Under the pieces are notes generated by a model, which had not been told where the DNA came from, made no database searches, and saw only the letters and a program-made list of their open reading frames with translations. A program made the position numbers and the translations under genes. This document shows, in pieces, positions 42,865-52,593 of a DNA stretch of 64,000 nucleotides; position 1 is the first letter of the stretch; each line of letters starts with the position of its first letter. Where the stretch lies: assembly GCF_900111375.1 (NCBI RefSeq), contig NZ_FOHB01000002.1, positions 398,992 through 462,991 on the forward strand, read 5' to 3'. The DNA comes from Pedococcus cremeus (GTDB lineage: Bacteria > Actinomycetota > Actinomycetes > Actinomycetales > Dermatophilaceae).

Positions 42865-45166
42865 CGAGGTGGCGGCACCGACGCCCAGCACCCCGGCGTC
42901 CTCCTCTGCGCGCGTGCGGGCCCGGCTGGCCCGCTTCGGAGGCACCCGGGGCCCGGGCCCCAACCCGGTGCTGGAGCCGTTGCTCCAGACCGTCCGCGCG
43001 ACCCACCCCAAGGCGGACCTGGCCGTCATCGAGCGGGCCTACGAGGTCGCCGAGCGCGCCCACCGCGGGCAGCTGCGCAAGAGCGGCGACGCCTACATCA
43101 CCCACCCGCTCGCGGTGACCACCATCCTCGCCGAGCTGGGCATGACCCCGTCGACGCTCGCGGCGGCGCTGCTCCACGACACGGTGGAGGACACGGCATA
43201 CAGCCTGGGCCAGCTCGAGAAGGACTTCGGCCGCGAGGTCGCGATGCTGGTCGACGGCGTCACCAAGCTCGACAAGGTGACCTACGGCGACGCCGCGCAG
43301 GCCGAGACCGTGCGCAAGATGGTCGTCGCCATGGCCAAGGACATCCGGGTCCTGGTCATCAAGCTCGCCGACCGGCTGCACAACGCCCGCACCTGGCGCT
43401 ACGTCTCGGTCGAGTCGGCCCAGCGCAAGGCCCGCGAGACCCTCGAGATCTACGCGCCGCTGGCCCACCGCCTCGGCATGAACACGATCAAGTGGGAGCT
43501 CGAGGACCTCTCGTTCGCCACGCTCTACCCGAAGGTCTACGACGAGATCGTGCGCCTGGTCGCCGAGCGCGCCCCGGCCCGTGAGGAGTACCTCGCCACG
43601 GTGCGCGAGCAGGTCAGCTCCGACCTCAAGGGCGCCAAGATCAAGGCGACGGTCACCGGGCGGCCGAAGCACTACTACTCCGTGTACCAGAAGATGATCG
43701 TGCGCGGCCGCGACTTCGAGGACATCTACGACCTCGTCGCGGTGCGCGTGCTCGTCGACTCGGTGCGCGACTGCTACGCGGCGCTCGGAGCGTTGCACGC
43801 GCGGTGGAACCCCCTGCCCGGGCGGTTCAAGGACTACATCGCGATGCCCAAGTTCAACATGTACCAGTCGCTGCACACGACGGTCATCGGGCCCGGCGGC
43901 AAGCCCGTCGAGATCCAGATCCGCACGCACACCATGCACCGCCGGGCGGAGTACGGCGTCGCGGCCCACTGGAAGTACAAGGAGGACCCGACCGCGCGCG
44001 TGGGCGGCCCCGCCGACGGCGACGCCACCGGTCCGATCAACGACATGGCGTGGCTGCGCCAGCTGCTCGACTGGCAGAAGGAGACCGCCGACCCGGGCGA
44101 GTTCCTCGACTCGCTGCGCTTCGAGATCAGCGCCCGCGAGGTCTACGTCTTCACCCCCAAGGGCGAGGTCGTGGCCCTGCCGGCCGGTTCCACCCCGGTC
44201 GACTTCGCCTACGCCGTGCACACCGAGGTCGGTCACCACTGCATCGGCGGCCGGGTCAACGGACGGCTGGTGCCGCTGGAGTCGCCGCTCGAGAACGGCG
44301 ACGTCGTCGAGGTGCTCACGTCCAAGGCCGACGGCGCAGGCCCGTCACGCGACTGGCTGACCTTCGTCAAGTCGCCGCGGGCGCGCAACAAGATCCGCCA
44401 GTGGTTCTCCAAGGAGCGCCGCGAGGAGATGATCGAGTCCGGCAAGGACGCGATCGCCAAGGCGATGCGCAAGGAGGGCCTGCCGCTGCAGCGCCTGATG
44501 TCGCACGAGTCGCTGACCGCGTTGGCCTCCGAGCTGCGCTACCAGGACATCGACGCCCTGTATGCCGCGGTGGGCGAGGGCCATGTCAGCGCCCAGCACG
44601 TGGTGGGCCGGCTCGTCGCCTCCCTCGGCGGCGAGGAGGGCGCGAGCGAGGACCTCGCCGAGGCCACGACGCCCACGCGTTCGATGCGGCGGCGCACCGG
44701 CGACCCCGGGGTGGTGGTGGTCGGCACCGCCGACGTGTGGGTCAAGCTGGCCCGCTGCTGCACCCCGGTGCCGGGCGACCCGATCATGGGCTTCATCACC
44801 CGGGGCAACGGCGTCTCGGTGCACCGCACCGACTGCACAAACGCCGAGTCGCTGCGGGCCCAGCCCGACCGGATGATCGAGGTCGAGTGGGCGCCGTCGG
44901 CCGCCAGCGTGTTCCTCGTCCAGCTCCAGGTCGAGGCGCTCGACCGCAACCGGCTGCTCTCCGACGTCACGCGCGTGCTGTCCGACCAGCACGTCAACAT
45001 CCTCTCGGCGTCGGTGCAGACCTCGCGTGACCGGGTCGCGATCTCCCGGTTCACCTTCGAGATGGGCGACCCGGGCCACCTGGACCACGTGATGAAGGCG
45101 GTCCGGAAGATCGACGGCGTCTTCGACGTCTACCGCATCACCGGCACCAAGGCCCACGCGGGCTGA
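42857..45166 (+). CDS. relA: Bifunctional (p)ppGpp synthetase/hydrolase (Rel)
   Basis: A 769-residue stringent-response enzyme. HD hydrolase domain with intact [14 protein letters not shown] near residue 103; synthetase domain with [26 protein letters not shown] near residue 332; TGS domain ([41 protein letters not shown] near residue 430); a zinc-finger-like region with [14 protein letters not shown] near residue 633; and a C-terminal ACT domain. The intact HD and synthetase motifs predict both activities. ATG 42857 is the second of a duplicated ATGAGTGA. It is monocistronic and ends at a strong hairpin. Confidence 0.95.
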   Translation: MSDEVAAPTPSTPASSSARVRARLARFGGTRGPGPNPVLEPLLQTVRATHPKADLAVIERAYEVAERAHRGQLRKSGDAYITHPLAVTTILAELGMTPSTLAAALLHDTVEDTAYSLGQLEKDFGREVAMLVDGVTKLDKVTYGDAAQAETVRKMVVAMAKDIRVLVIKLADRLHNARTWRYVSVESAQRKARETLEIYAPLAHRLGMNTIKWELEDLSFATLYPKVYDEIVRLVAERAPAREEYLATVREQVSSDLKGAKIKATVTGRPKHYYSVYQKMIVRGRDFEDIYDLVAVRVLVDSVRDCYAALGALHARWNPLPGRFKDYIAMPKFNMYQSLHTTVIGPGGKPVEIQIRTHTMHRRAEYGVAAHWKYKEDPTARVGGPADGDATGPINDMAWLRQLLDWQKETADPGEFLDSLRFEISAREVYVFTPKGEVVALPAGSTPVDFAYAVHTEVGHHCIGGRVNGRLVPLESPLENGDVVEVLTSKADGAGPSRDWLTFVKSPRARNKIRQWFSKERREEMIESGKDAIAKAMRKEGLPLQRLMSHESLTALASELRYQDIDALYAAVGEGHVSAQHVVGRLVASLGGEEGASEDLAEATTPTRSMRRRTGDPGVVVVGTADVWVKLARCCTPVPGDPIMGFITRGNGVSVHRTDCTNAESLRAQPDRMIEVEWAPSAASVFLVQLQVEALDRNRLLSDVTRVLSDQHVNILSASVQTSRDRVAISRFTFEMGDPGHLDHVMKAVRKIDGVFDVYRITGTKAHAG

Positions 45167-45168
45167 CC

Positions 45169-45201
45169 GGCTGGGCCCTCTCTCAGCGAGAGGGCCCAGC
45201 C
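45169..45201. terminator. Hairpin terminator between convergent relA and DUF349 gene
   Basis: A perfect 14-bp stem GGCTGGGCCCTCTC/GAGAGGGCCCAGCC with a 5-nt loop sits between the converging stops. A second GC-rich hairpin (CCCGGC/GCCGGG) follows at once toward 45217. Confidence 0.75.
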
Positions 45202-45217
45202 CGGCTCGTCGGCCGGG

Positions 45218-46942
45218 CTAGCCGGAGAACTCGTCGAGCCCGGCGCGCGCCTGGGCGAGCCACTGCTCCTGCGCCTCGAGCTTGGCCCGGGCGTCGGCCA
45301 CCTTCCGGTCGTTGCCCGACGCCTCAGCCTTGGCGAGGTCTTCGCGCAGCGACGCGACCGACGCCTCGAGCTGGTCGACCATGCTCTGGGCGCGGGCGGC
45401 GGCCTCGGGGTTGGTGCGCGCCCACCGCTTGTCGTCGGCCTCGCGGACGGCGGACTCGATGCGGCGCAGGCCCTTCTCCATCCGGTCGACGTCGCCGCGG
45501 GGCACCTTGCCCGCCGCGTCCCACCGCTCCTGGATGGAGCGCAGCTGGGCCTTGGCGGCGTCGATGTCGGTCACGGGAAGGATCGACTGCGCCTCGGTGA
45601 GCAGCTGCTCCTTGACGGCTAGGTTGCCGCGGAACTCCTCGTCCTCGGCGGCCGCCACCTGGTCCTTGGCCGCGAAGAAGGCGTCCTGTGCGGCCTTGAA
45701 GCGCTCCCAGAGGGCGTCGTCGTCGGCCCGGCTGGCGCGGCCGGCCTTGCGCCAGCGGTCCATGAGGCGCTTGAAGGCACCAGCGGTCGAGCCCCAGTCG
45801 GTGCTCGTCGAGAGCTCCTCGGCCTCGCTGACCAGCGCCTCCTTGGCCGCCCTGGCCTCCGCCTGGGTGCTCTCGAGCTGCGCGAAGTGCACGCGGCGGG
45901 CCTTGTCGAAGCTGTTGCGTGCGTGGGAGAAGCGCTGCCAGAGCGCGGTCTCGGTCTCGCGGTCGAGGCGGGGGCCGCTGCGCTGGTGCTGCTTCCACTC
46001 GTCGAGCAGGGCGCGCATGCGGGCGCCGCTGGCCTTCCACTGGATGCGGTTCTCCGGCTGGGCGGCGATGCCCTCGGCCTCGACGACGATCGCCTCACGC
46101 TCCTGCCGGGCGACCTCACGGGCCTTGCTGCGCTCGGCAGCCTCGGTCTCGCGCCGCGCCGCCACGGCCTGCTCGATCTCACCGACCTTGGCGTCGAGCG
46201 CGGCGAGGTCACCGACGACCTTGGCCTCGCCGATGTGCTCGCGCAGCTTGGTGAGCCCCTCCTGGGCGTCCTTGGCGGAGAGGTCGGTGGTCCCCAGCCG
46301 CTGGTGCAGCAGGTCGGCCGAGGCCCACAGCTCGTCGTACTTGCGGGCGAAGTAGTGCAGTGCCTCGTCGGGCGTGGCGCCGGGGTAGGAGCCGACCTCC
46401 CGCTCGCTGTCGCCGGCGCGCACGAACACCGTGCCCGAGTCGTCGACGCGGCCGAAGGTCTCGGCGGGCGGCCCGGGGGCCGGGGTCGGGGTCGCGACCG
46501 GCGGGTGCGCCACGGAGCGCAGGGCGGCAGGCGTGGGGGGAGGTCCGGGCAGCACCGCGCTGGGCTTGGGCGGTGCGGGCCTGGCGGCAGCGGCGGGCTC
46601 CGGAGCGGCCGCCGTGGTGGCCTGGGCGGCCTCGGTCGGCGCGGTGGTGGCCGGGGCGGCGTCCTCGGCGGGGGGTGTTGCCGGTGCGTCCTCGGCAGCG
46701 GGCGTGGTGGTGTCCGCCGAGGCGTCCTCGGTGGGAGTGGAGATGGCCTGGGCGTCCTCGGTGGGCGCGGTGGGGGCCTGGGCGTCCTCGACGGCAGTGG
46801 CGGTCTCCGGCTCAGCGGCGGCGGCCTCGGGGGCGGCGGCGGCCTCGGGGGCGGCCGGCGTGGTGGCCTGGGGCTCCTCGGCGGGCGTCGTGGCCTGCTG
46901 GGCCTCGATGGGCTCTCCTGCCGGGTTCGTCTGGTCAGTCAC
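45218..46942 (-). CDS. DUF349 domain protein with Ala/Pro/Glu-rich N-terminus
   Basis: A 574-residue protein. Residues about 1-160 are low-complexity Ala/Pro/Thr/Glu. From about residue 200 come repeated helical DUF349 units (typical WxxA/W motifs: LRSIQERWDAAGKVPRGD, LMDRWRKAGRASRADDDALWERF, LLDEWKQHQRSGPRLDRETETALWQRF), with strongly coiled-coil-like heptads between them. DUF349 proteins are widespread in actinobacteria; the function is unknown. I choose GTG 46942 with AAGG upstream rather than the in-frame start 9 codons earlier inside the cyclophilin gene. The gene follows the cyclophilin with a 1-nt gap. Confidence 0.83.
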   Translation of the reverse strand: MTDQTNPAGEPIEAQQATTPAEEPQATTPAAPEAAAAPEAAAAEPETATAVEDAQAPTAPTEDAQAISTPTEDASADTTTPAAEDAPATPPAEDAAPATTAPTEAAQATTAAAPEPAAAARPAPPKPSAVLPGPPPTPAALRSVAHPPVATPTPAPGPPAETFGRVDDSGTVFVRAGDSEREVGSYPGATPDEALHYFARKYDELWASADLLHQRLGTTDLSAKDAQEGLTKLREHIGEAKVVGDLAALDAKVGEIEQAVAARRETEAAERSKAREVARQEREAIVVEAEGIAAQPENRIQWKASGARMRALLDEWKQHQRSGPRLDRETETALWQRFSHARNSFDKARRVHFAQLESTQAEARAAKEALVSEAEELSTSTDWGSTAGAFKRLMDRWRKAGRASRADDDALWERFKAAQDAFFAAKDQVAAAEDEEFRGNLAVKEQLLTEAQSILPVTDIDAAKAQLRSIQERWDAAGKVPRGDVDRMEKGLRRIESAVREADDKRWARTNPEAAARAQSMVDQLEASVASLREDLAKAEASGNDRKVADARAKLEAQEQWLAQARAGLDEFSG

Positions 46943-46943
46943 G

Positions 46944-47783
46944 TCAGGCCTTCTTCTCGGTAACAGCAACCTTGAGGATGCTGATGGGCGTCGCGGGGGA
47001 CCCGTCGGTCGAGCCTCCGCTCACGCCAGCTGCGGCGATCTCCTCGACAATATCCATTCCCGAGGTCACCGTGCCGAAGATGGAGTAGCCGCCGGTGCTG
47101 ACGGGGATCTGCGAGTCCTTGTAGACGATGAAGAACTGGCCGCTGTTGCTGTTCGGGTCCGACGTGCGCGCCATGGCCAGCGTGCCCTTGGGGTAGGTGC
47201 CGTCCTTGGGCGTGTTCTCCAACCCGAAGCTGTAGCCGGGGCCCGGTCCGGCGCCGCCGAGCGGGTCGCCGCACTGGAGCACCCAGATGCCCTCGGTCGT
47301 GAGCCGGTGGCAGGGGGAGTCGGCCCAGTAGTCGGCCTTCGCCAGGGCGAGGAACGACGCCACGGTCTGCGGGGCCTTCGCACCATCGAGCTCGAGGGTG
47401 ATGTCACCGCAGTTCGTCGTGACGACGGCGCGGTACGTCTTGCCGGCGGCGATCGCCTTGTCGGGCTTGGTGACCTTCGTGACCGACTTCGGGGTCGCCG
47501 GGGGAGTGGTGCACCTGGTCTTGCCGCTCGCCGTGGAGGCGGGAGCCGACGGGGATGCCTGGGCCTTGCTGTCGCCACCGCCGCTGAGCTTCACGGACAC
47601 GAGCACGACAATGGCCACCACGACGAGCACCGCGACCACCACGGCGGCGACCTGGCGGTTGCGGGCGGCCCGGCGGGCCCGCTCGGCCTCGCGCGCCTGC
47701 AGCTTCTGTTGGCGGCGCCGTGCCCGCGCCCGCTCCTGCTCCCTCGTCACCGGTGCCCTGCTCCTCGCGTCGGATCTGGTCAT
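46944..47783 (-). CDS. Membrane-anchored cyclophilin-type peptidyl-prolyl isomerase
   Basis: A 279-residue protein. Very basic N-terminal 45 residues, one signal-anchor helix (QVAAVVVAVLVVVAIVVLVSV, residues about 44-64), a short linker, then a cyclophilin domain: ITLELDGAKAPQTVASFLALAKADYWADSPCHRLTTEGIWVLQCGDPLGG and SNSGQFFIVYKDSQIP. It should assist proline isomerisation of exported proteins outside the membrane. Several classic catalytic residues are altered (no FxFHRxI), so activity may be low. It heads the unit with the DUF349 gene. Confidence 0.87.
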   Translation of the reverse strand: MTRSDARSRAPVTREQERARARRRQQKLQAREAERARRAARNRQVAAVVVAVLVVVAIVVLVSVKLSGGGDSKAQASPSAPASTASGKTRCTTPPATPKSVTKVTKPDKAIAAGKTYRAVVTTNCGDITLELDGAKAPQTVASFLALAKADYWADSPCHRLTTEGIWVLQCGDPLGGAGPGPGYSFGLENTPKDGTYPKGTLAMARTSDPNSNSGQFFIVYKDSQIPVSTGGYSIFGTVTSGMDIVEEIAAAGVSGGSTDGSPATPISILKVAVTEKKA

Positions 47784-47873
47784 CGCACTGCGTCAGCGGG
47801 CCCGTCGGACCTGTCACTGCGCTGCGCCGGCTCCCTCGCCGGCCGCGGTCAGTCTAGGCAGCCGACCAGCGGA

Positions 47874-47879
47874 TAGGCT
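47874..47879 (+). promoter_or_regulatory. -10 hexamer TAGGCT for the MBL hydrolase-hisS unit
   Basis: TAGGCT ends 7 nt before GTG 47887; leaderless mRNA is likely. Confidence 0.5.
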
Positions 47880-47886
47880 CGAGGCC

Positions 47887-48588
47887 GTGTTGACCATCGG
47901 GTTCCCGGCCGCCGTCTTCGGCACCAACTGCTACGTCCTCGCGCCCGACGCGGGCGAGGAGTGCCTCGTCGTCGACCCCGGCATCGGCATCGAGGAGACG
48001 CTGCGCCAGGTGCTGGCCGAGCACCGGCTGCGCCCGGCCGCCGTGCTGCTGACCCACGGCCACATCGACCACGTCTACTCGGTGACGCCCGTCTGCGGCG
48101 GCGAGACCGCGGCCTACATCCATGCCGACGACCGGTACCGGCTGCACGACGCGCTGACCGTCGCCAACCCCGGCCTGGTCGCCATGCTGGAGCAGCAGTT
48201 CGGCGCGCGGGCCACCTGGCGCGACCCCGAGCACGTCGTCGACCTCAAGGACCGGCAGCGGCTCGACCTGGCCGGGCTCGACGTCGAGGTGCTGCACGCG
48301 CCCGGCCACACCGAGGGCTCGGTGATGTTCTCGCTCGAGACGGTGCCCGACGGGCTCGAGGAGAGCGCCGGCGTGCGCTCGACCGTGCTCAGCGGCGACG
48401 TTCTCTTCGCCGGTTCCATCGGCCGCACCGACCTGCCCGGCGGCGACCACGCCGCGATGCAGCGCTCGCTGCGCGAGGTGGTGCTCCCCCTCCCCGACAC
48501 CACCCTCGTGCTGCCCGGCCACGGCGAGGCGACCACCATGCAGCACGAGCGTTCGACCAACCCCTACCTGCAAGGACTGACCGCGTGA
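47887..48588 (+). CDS. Metallo-beta-lactamase fold hydrolase (glyoxalase II-like)
   Basis: A 233-residue metallohydrolase with the metal-binding LLTHGHIDHVYSVTP motif (HxHxDH near residue 57), a later LHAPGHTEGSVMFSL His near residue 140, VLSGDVLFAGSIGRTDLPGGD near residue 165, and the C-terminal LPGHGEATTM. This is the glyoxalase II-like branch, but the natural substrate is unproven. The stop overlaps hisS as GTGA, a common actinobacterial pairing. Confidence 0.88.
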   Translation: MLTIGFPAAVFGTNCYVLAPDAGEECLVVDPGIGIEETLRQVLAEHRLRPAAVLLTHGHIDHVYSVTPVCGGETAAYIHADDRYRLHDALTVANPGLVAMLEQQFGARATWRDPEHVVDLKDRQRLDLAGLDVEVLHAPGHTEGSVMFSLETVPDGLEESAGVRSTVLSGDVLFAGSIGRTDLPGGDHAAMQRSLREVVLPLPDTTLVLPGHGEATTMQHERSTNPYLQGLTA

Positions 48589-49949
48589 ACACCCCCGCAC
48601 CGCGCGCCGCCAGGGTCACCCCGATCAGCGGCTTCCCCGAGTACCTGCCTGCCGAGCGCATCGTCGAGCAGTACTTCCTCGACGTCATCCGCGAGACGTT
48701 CGAGCTGCACGGGTACCCCTCGATCGAGACGCGTGCCGTCGAGCCGGTCGACCGCCTCCTCGGCAAGGGGGGCGACGCAGACAAGGAGGTCTACGGCGTC
48801 ACCCGGCTCGCCGCCGACGAGGACGAGGACGCGGGCGAGGTCGAGTTCGGCCTGCACTTCGACCTCACGGTGCCGTTCGCCCGCTACGTGCTCGAGAACG
48901 CGGGCCGGCTGTCCTTCCCGTTCCGGCGCTACCAGATCCAGAAGGTGTGGCGGGGCGAGCGACCCCAGGAGGGCCGCTACCGCGAGTTCACGCAGGCCGA
49001 CATCGACGTGGTCGACGTGGGCGAGCTGTCGTCGCACTACGAGGCGGAGATCCCTCTGGTGATGGCCGAGATCTTCGCCAAGCTGCCCATCGGGCGGATG
49101 ACGATCCAGGTCAACAACCGCAAGATCCCCGAGGGCTTCTACCGCGGCATCGGCATCGACGACATCACCGGCACCCTGCGCATCGTCGACAAGCTCGACA
49201 AGGTCGGCCCGGAGAAGGTCCAGGGGATGCTCGAGGAGGCCGGCTGCACCTCCGAGCAGGCCGAGCAGTGCCTGGCCCTCGCCGCGATCCGCACCGACGA
49301 CCTCGGCTTCGTCGAGCAGGTGCGCGCCCTCGGGGTGGAGCACCCGACCCTCGACGAGGGCCTCGAGGCGCTCTCGCGCGTCATCCGCACCGGCATGGAG
49401 AACGCCCCCGGCGCACTGGTCGCCGACCTGAAGATCGCCCGCGGCCTCGACTACTACACCGGCACCGTCTACGAGACCCAGCTCGAGGGCTACGAGTCGT
49501 GGGGGTCGTTCTGCTCTGGCGGCCGCTACGACGCGCTCGCCTCCGACGGCCGCACCACCTACCCCGGGGTCGGGATCTCCATCGGCGTGTCGCGACTGCT
49601 CGGCCTGCTGCTCGGCAAGGGCCTGCTGACCGCGAGCCGTTCCACGCCCGCCTGCGTGCTGGTCGCGGTCAACGACGAGGAGGGCCGCCCGGAGTCCACC
49701 CGTATCGCGACCGCGCTCCGTTCCCGGGGCGTCCCGTGCGAGGTGGCCCCGAAGCCGGCGAAGTTCGGCAAGCAGATCCGGTATGCCGAGCGGCGGGGGA
49801 TCCCGTACGTCTGGTTCCCGGGTGCGGGCGAGGACGGGGGAGACCAGGTCAAGGACATCCGCAGCGGGGAGCAGGTCGACGCCCGGCCCGACGTGTGGCA
49901 GCCGCCGGCGGAGGACCTCAGGCCCCAGATCCTGCGACGCGAGGGCTGA
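48585..49949 (+). CDS. hisS: Histidyl-tRNA synthetase
   Basis: A 454-residue class II synthetase with motif 2 RYQIQKVWRGERPQEGRYREFTQADIDVV near residue 112, the histidine-specific ARGLDYYTGTVYE-type segment (here IARGLDYYTGTVYETQLEGY near residue 285), motif 3 YPGVGISIGVSRLL near residue 326, and a C-terminal anticodon domain. The acidic segment DEDEDAGEVE near residue 78 is an insert. The start GTG 48585 overlaps the MBL gene. The 3' end overlaps the convergent membrane-protein gene by 32 nt. Confidence 0.95.
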   Translation: MNTPAPRAARVTPISGFPEYLPAERIVEQYFLDVIRETFELHGYPSIETRAVEPVDRLLGKGGDADKEVYGVTRLAADEDEDAGEVEFGLHFDLTVPFARYVLENAGRLSFPFRRYQIQKVWRGERPQEGRYREFTQADIDVVDVGELSSHYEAEIPLVMAEIFAKLPIGRMTIQVNNRKIPEGFYRGIGIDDITGTLRIVDKLDKVGPEKVQGMLEEAGCTSEQAEQCLALAAIRTDDLGFVEQVRALGVEHPTLDEGLEALSRVIRTGMENAPGALVADLKIARGLDYYTGTVYETQLEGYESWGSFCSGGRYDALASDGRTTYPGVGISIGVSRLLGLLLGKGLLTASRSTPACVLVAVNDEEGRPESTRIATALRSRGVPCEVAPKPAKFGKQIRYAERRGIPYVWFPGAGEDGGDQVKDIRSGEQVDARPDVWQPPAEDLRPQILRREG

Positions 49950-50553
49950 GGGCCGGCGGTCGCAGGCCGCTGTCGCGCAGCTCGAGCAGCGCCAGCGCGC
50001 GCACGACCTCCGGGTCGCGGGCGCGCCAGGCGCCGCTCGGGTCGTCGGAGATCCGGGCGATGCGGTGCATCGGCTGGTGGGCCATGGCCCGGAGCGCGAA
50101 CAGGTCGAGGTCGGCGGAGCCGTCGATGTAGCGCTGGGCGGCGGTGGCGCGGCGGGTGAAGCGCAGCCGCAGCAGCCCCCAGACGAGCACGACCAGCACG
50201 ATCGGCACCAGTGCGGTCACCCAGCCGAGCAGCGTCGCCAGGTGGTTCACCGCGTCGACGAGGTCGGTGCCGGCCTGCTCGATGGTGGTGCCGGCACCTC
50301 CGGCCCGCTGGAACGGCTCCGACAGCCGGTCGCCCACTAGCGGCACGTCACTGACCGCACGACCCGCCTCACCCATCTGGTTGCGGAACCCCGAGCCGGC
50401 GCCCTGCAGGGTCCGACCGGGCTCGGCGAGGCGCTGGGTCGCGTCGTGCACCAGGCGGCCGACCCAGGCCCACAGCGCCACCCAGAGGAGCACCAGCGTG
50501 TCGGCCACGATCTGGGCGGTCCGGCGCACGGGCAGGTCTGCGTAGAGCTTCAT
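49918..50553 (-). CDS. Hypothetical membrane protein with two transmembrane helices
   Basis: A 211-residue protein of unknown function: an N-terminal hydrophobic segment (IVADTLVLLWVALWAWVGRLV), a Gly/Ala-rich extracytoplasmic loop, a second hydrophobic helix (LLGWVTALVPIVLVVLVWGLLRLRF), then a cytosolic tail ending in a helix rich in Ala/Leu (DPEVVRALALLELRDSG). ATG 50553 with GAGAGG upstream is preferred to the longer open frame. It is convergent with hisS (32-nt overlap) and divergent from xerD. Confidence 0.75.
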   Translation of the reverse strand: MKLYADLPVRRTAQIVADTLVLLWVALWAWVGRLVHDATQRLAEPGRTLQGAGSGFRNQMGEAGRAVSDVPLVGDRLSEPFQRAGGAGTTIEQAGTDLVDAVNHLATLLGWVTALVPIVLVVLVWGLLRLRFTRRATAAQRYIDGSADLDLFALRAMAHQPMHRIARISDDPSGAWRARDPEVVRALALLELRDSGLRPPALSPRVAGSGA

Positions 50554-50653
50554 GGGCGAGCCTCTCGTCGGGTTCGGCGGTCGGGGCACAGGGCACACAG
50601 GGCCGGTCTAGACTCCCACCCGTCCCCGCCGCCCACCTGCCAGGAAGGCTGCC

Positions 50654-51595
50654 CTGAGCACCGACACGACCCGCGTCACCCCCGTTGAGCGCGCGGTGCG
50701 TGGCTGGCTCAACCACCTCGACGTGGAGCGGGGCGTCTCGGCCAACACGCTGGCCTCCTACCGGCGCGACCTGGCGCGCTACACGGCATACCTGGGGGAG
50801 CGGGGGGTGAGCGATCCCGCCTCGGTGACCGAGGCGCACGTGAGCGACTTCCTGGCGACCCTGCGCGAGGGCAGCGCCGACCACCCGCCGCTGGCGGCGT
50901 CGTCGGCCGCCCGGACCCTGGTGGCGGTGCGCGGGTTCCACCGGTTCCTCGTGCTCGAGGGCGACACCACGCAGGACCCCGCTGGTGCCGTCAGCCCGCC
51001 GCGGCCGCCGGCCCGGCTGCCCAAGGCGATCAGCATCGAGGCCGTCGAGCGGCTGCTCGCCGCCGCGTCGGTGGGCGACACGCCGGCGTCGCTGCGCGAC
51101 CGGGCGCTGCTCGAGGTGCTCTACGGCGCCGGGGCGCGGATCTCCGAGGCCGTCGGCCTCGACGTCGACGACGTCGACACCGCCGAGGGCGTGGTGCGCC
51201 TCTTCGGCAAGGGCGGCAAGGAGCGGGTCGTGCCGCTCGGCTCGTATGCCGCGGAGGCCCTGTCCGCCTACCTCGTCCGGGCGCGCCCGGTGCTGGCGGC
51301 CAAGGGCAAGGGCACGCCGGCGATCTTCCTCAACCAGCGCGGCGGCCGGTTGTCACGGCAGAGCGCCTGGACGACCTTGCGGGCGGCGGCGGACCGCGCC
51401 GGGCTGTCGGGCCACCTCTCGCCGCACACCCTGCGCCACTCGTTCGCGACCCACCTGCTCGACGGGGGCGCCGACGTGCGCGTCGTGCAGGAGCTGCTCG
51501 GCCACGCCTCCGTGACAACGACCCAGATCTACACGATGGTGACAGTGCAGCGACTGCGCGAGGTCTATGCCCAGAGCCACCCGAGGGCGCGCTGA
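50654..51595 (+). CDS. xerD: Tyrosine recombinase XerD, apparent CTG start
   Basis: A 313-residue site-specific recombinase resolving chromosome dimers at dif. N-terminal core-binding domain ([30 protein letters not shown]) and a complete catalytic set: Arg in [17 protein letters not shown], Lys in [13 protein letters not shown]-x2-R in [16 protein letters not shown], His in [14 protein letters not shown] with the nucleophilic Tyr. The first in-frame standard start is GTG 50696, but conserved-looking residues (TPVERAV) precede it. CTG 50654 has AGGAAGG 5 nt upstream, so I extend to it. It is followed by parA-scpA-scpB, an association seen widely. Confidence 0.87.
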   Translation: MSTDTTRVTPVERAVRGWLNHLDVERGVSANTLASYRRDLARYTAYLGERGVSDPASVTEAHVSDFLATLREGSADHPPLAASSAARTLVAVRGFHRFLVLEGDTTQDPAGAVSPPRPPARLPKAISIEAVERLLAAASVGDTPASLRDRALLEVLYGAGARISEAVGLDVDDVDTAEGVVRLFGKGGKERVVPLGSYAAEALSAYLVRARPVLAAKGKGTPAIFLNQRGGRLSRQSAWTTLRAAADRAGLSGHLSPHTLRHSFATHLLDGGADVRVVQELLGHASVTTTQIYTMVTVQRLREVYAQSHPRAR

Positions 51596-51662
51596 TAGGG
51601 TCTGTCCGATCAGCGCGACGCTGACCGACTTGAACGCGAGCTTCACCGGGAGTGAAACGCCT

Positions 51663-52589
51663 GTGGATTCTGAGGTGACCACGTCAGCGGACCGCCGCTC
51701 CGACGTCGCGACCGCCACCCTGCCGGGCACCGAGCACGCAGCAGCAGGCCAGATCGGCCCCACCGGCCGCCCCATGCCCGACTTCCCGGACCCCGCGCCG
51801 CTGGCCTCCCACGGCCCCGCGCGGATCATCGCGATGTGCAACCAGAAGGGTGGGGTCGGCAAGACCACCACCACGATCAACCTCGGCGCCGCACTCGCCG
51901 AGCTCGGCCGGCGCGTGCTGCTCGTCGACTTCGACCCGCAGGGAGCGGCCTCGGTCGGCCTCGGCATCCGGGTCAACGAGCTCGACGTCACCGTCTACAA
52001 CCTGCTCGTCGAGCGTGAGCACGACGTCCGCAACGTCATCCAGAGCACCCGCACCGAGAACCTCGACATCATCCCGGCGAACATCGACCTGTCGGCCGCC
52101 GAGGTGCAGCTGGTGGGCGAGGTGGCGCGTGAGCAGATCCTCGCCCGGGTGCTTCGGCCGGTGCTCGACGACTACGACGTCATCCTCATCGACTGCCAGC
52201 CCTCGCTGGGCCTGCTCACCGTCAACGCGCTGACGGCCGCCCACGGGGTGGTCATCCCGCTGGAGTGCGAGTTCTTCGCCATGCGTGGTGTGGCGCTGCT
52301 CATCGACACGATCAACAAGATCACCGACCGCCTCAACCCGCGCCTGCAGGTTGACGGCATCCTCGCGACGATGTTCGACTCGCGCACCCTGCACAGCAAG
52401 GAGGTCGTGCGCAGCGTCGTCGACCACTTCGGCGACCAGGTCTTCCACACCGTCATCAGCCGCACCGTGAAGTTCCCGGACGCCACCCTGGCGGCCGAGC
52501 CCATCACCAGCTACGCCTCCACGCACGGCGCGGCCACGGCATACCGGCAGCTGGCCCGTGAGCTCATCGCCCGCGGCGGCGCGGCCTGA
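51663..52589 (+). CDS. ParA-family chromosome partitioning ATPase
   Basis: A 308-residue Walker-type ATPase. A disordered N-terminus of about 55 residues precedes the deviant Walker A CNQKGGVGKTTTTINLGAAL near residue 59, the switch LLVDFDPQGAASVGLG, and DVILIDCQPSLGLLTVNAL near residue 167. This ParA lies next to scpAB, not parB; such orphan Soj-like proteins by scpAB are common in actinobacteria. GTG 51663 has GGGAG about 10 nt upstream, and a TAGGGT -10 lies at the end of xerD. Confidence 0.88.
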   Translation: MDSEVTTSADRRSDVATATLPGTEHAAAGQIGPTGRPMPDFPDPAPLASHGPARIIAMCNQKGGVGKTTTTINLGAALAELGRRVLLVDFDPQGAASVGLGIRVNELDVTVYNLLVEREHDVRNVIQSTRTENLDIIPANIDLSAAEVQLVGEVAREQILARVLRPVLDDYDVILIDCQPSLGLLTVNALTAAHGVVIPLECEFFAMRGVALLIDTINKITDRLNPRLQVDGILATMFDSRTLHSKEVVRSVVDHFGDQVFHTVISRTVKFPDATLAAEPITSYASTHGAATAYRQLARELIARGGAA

Positions 52590-52593
52590 CCGC

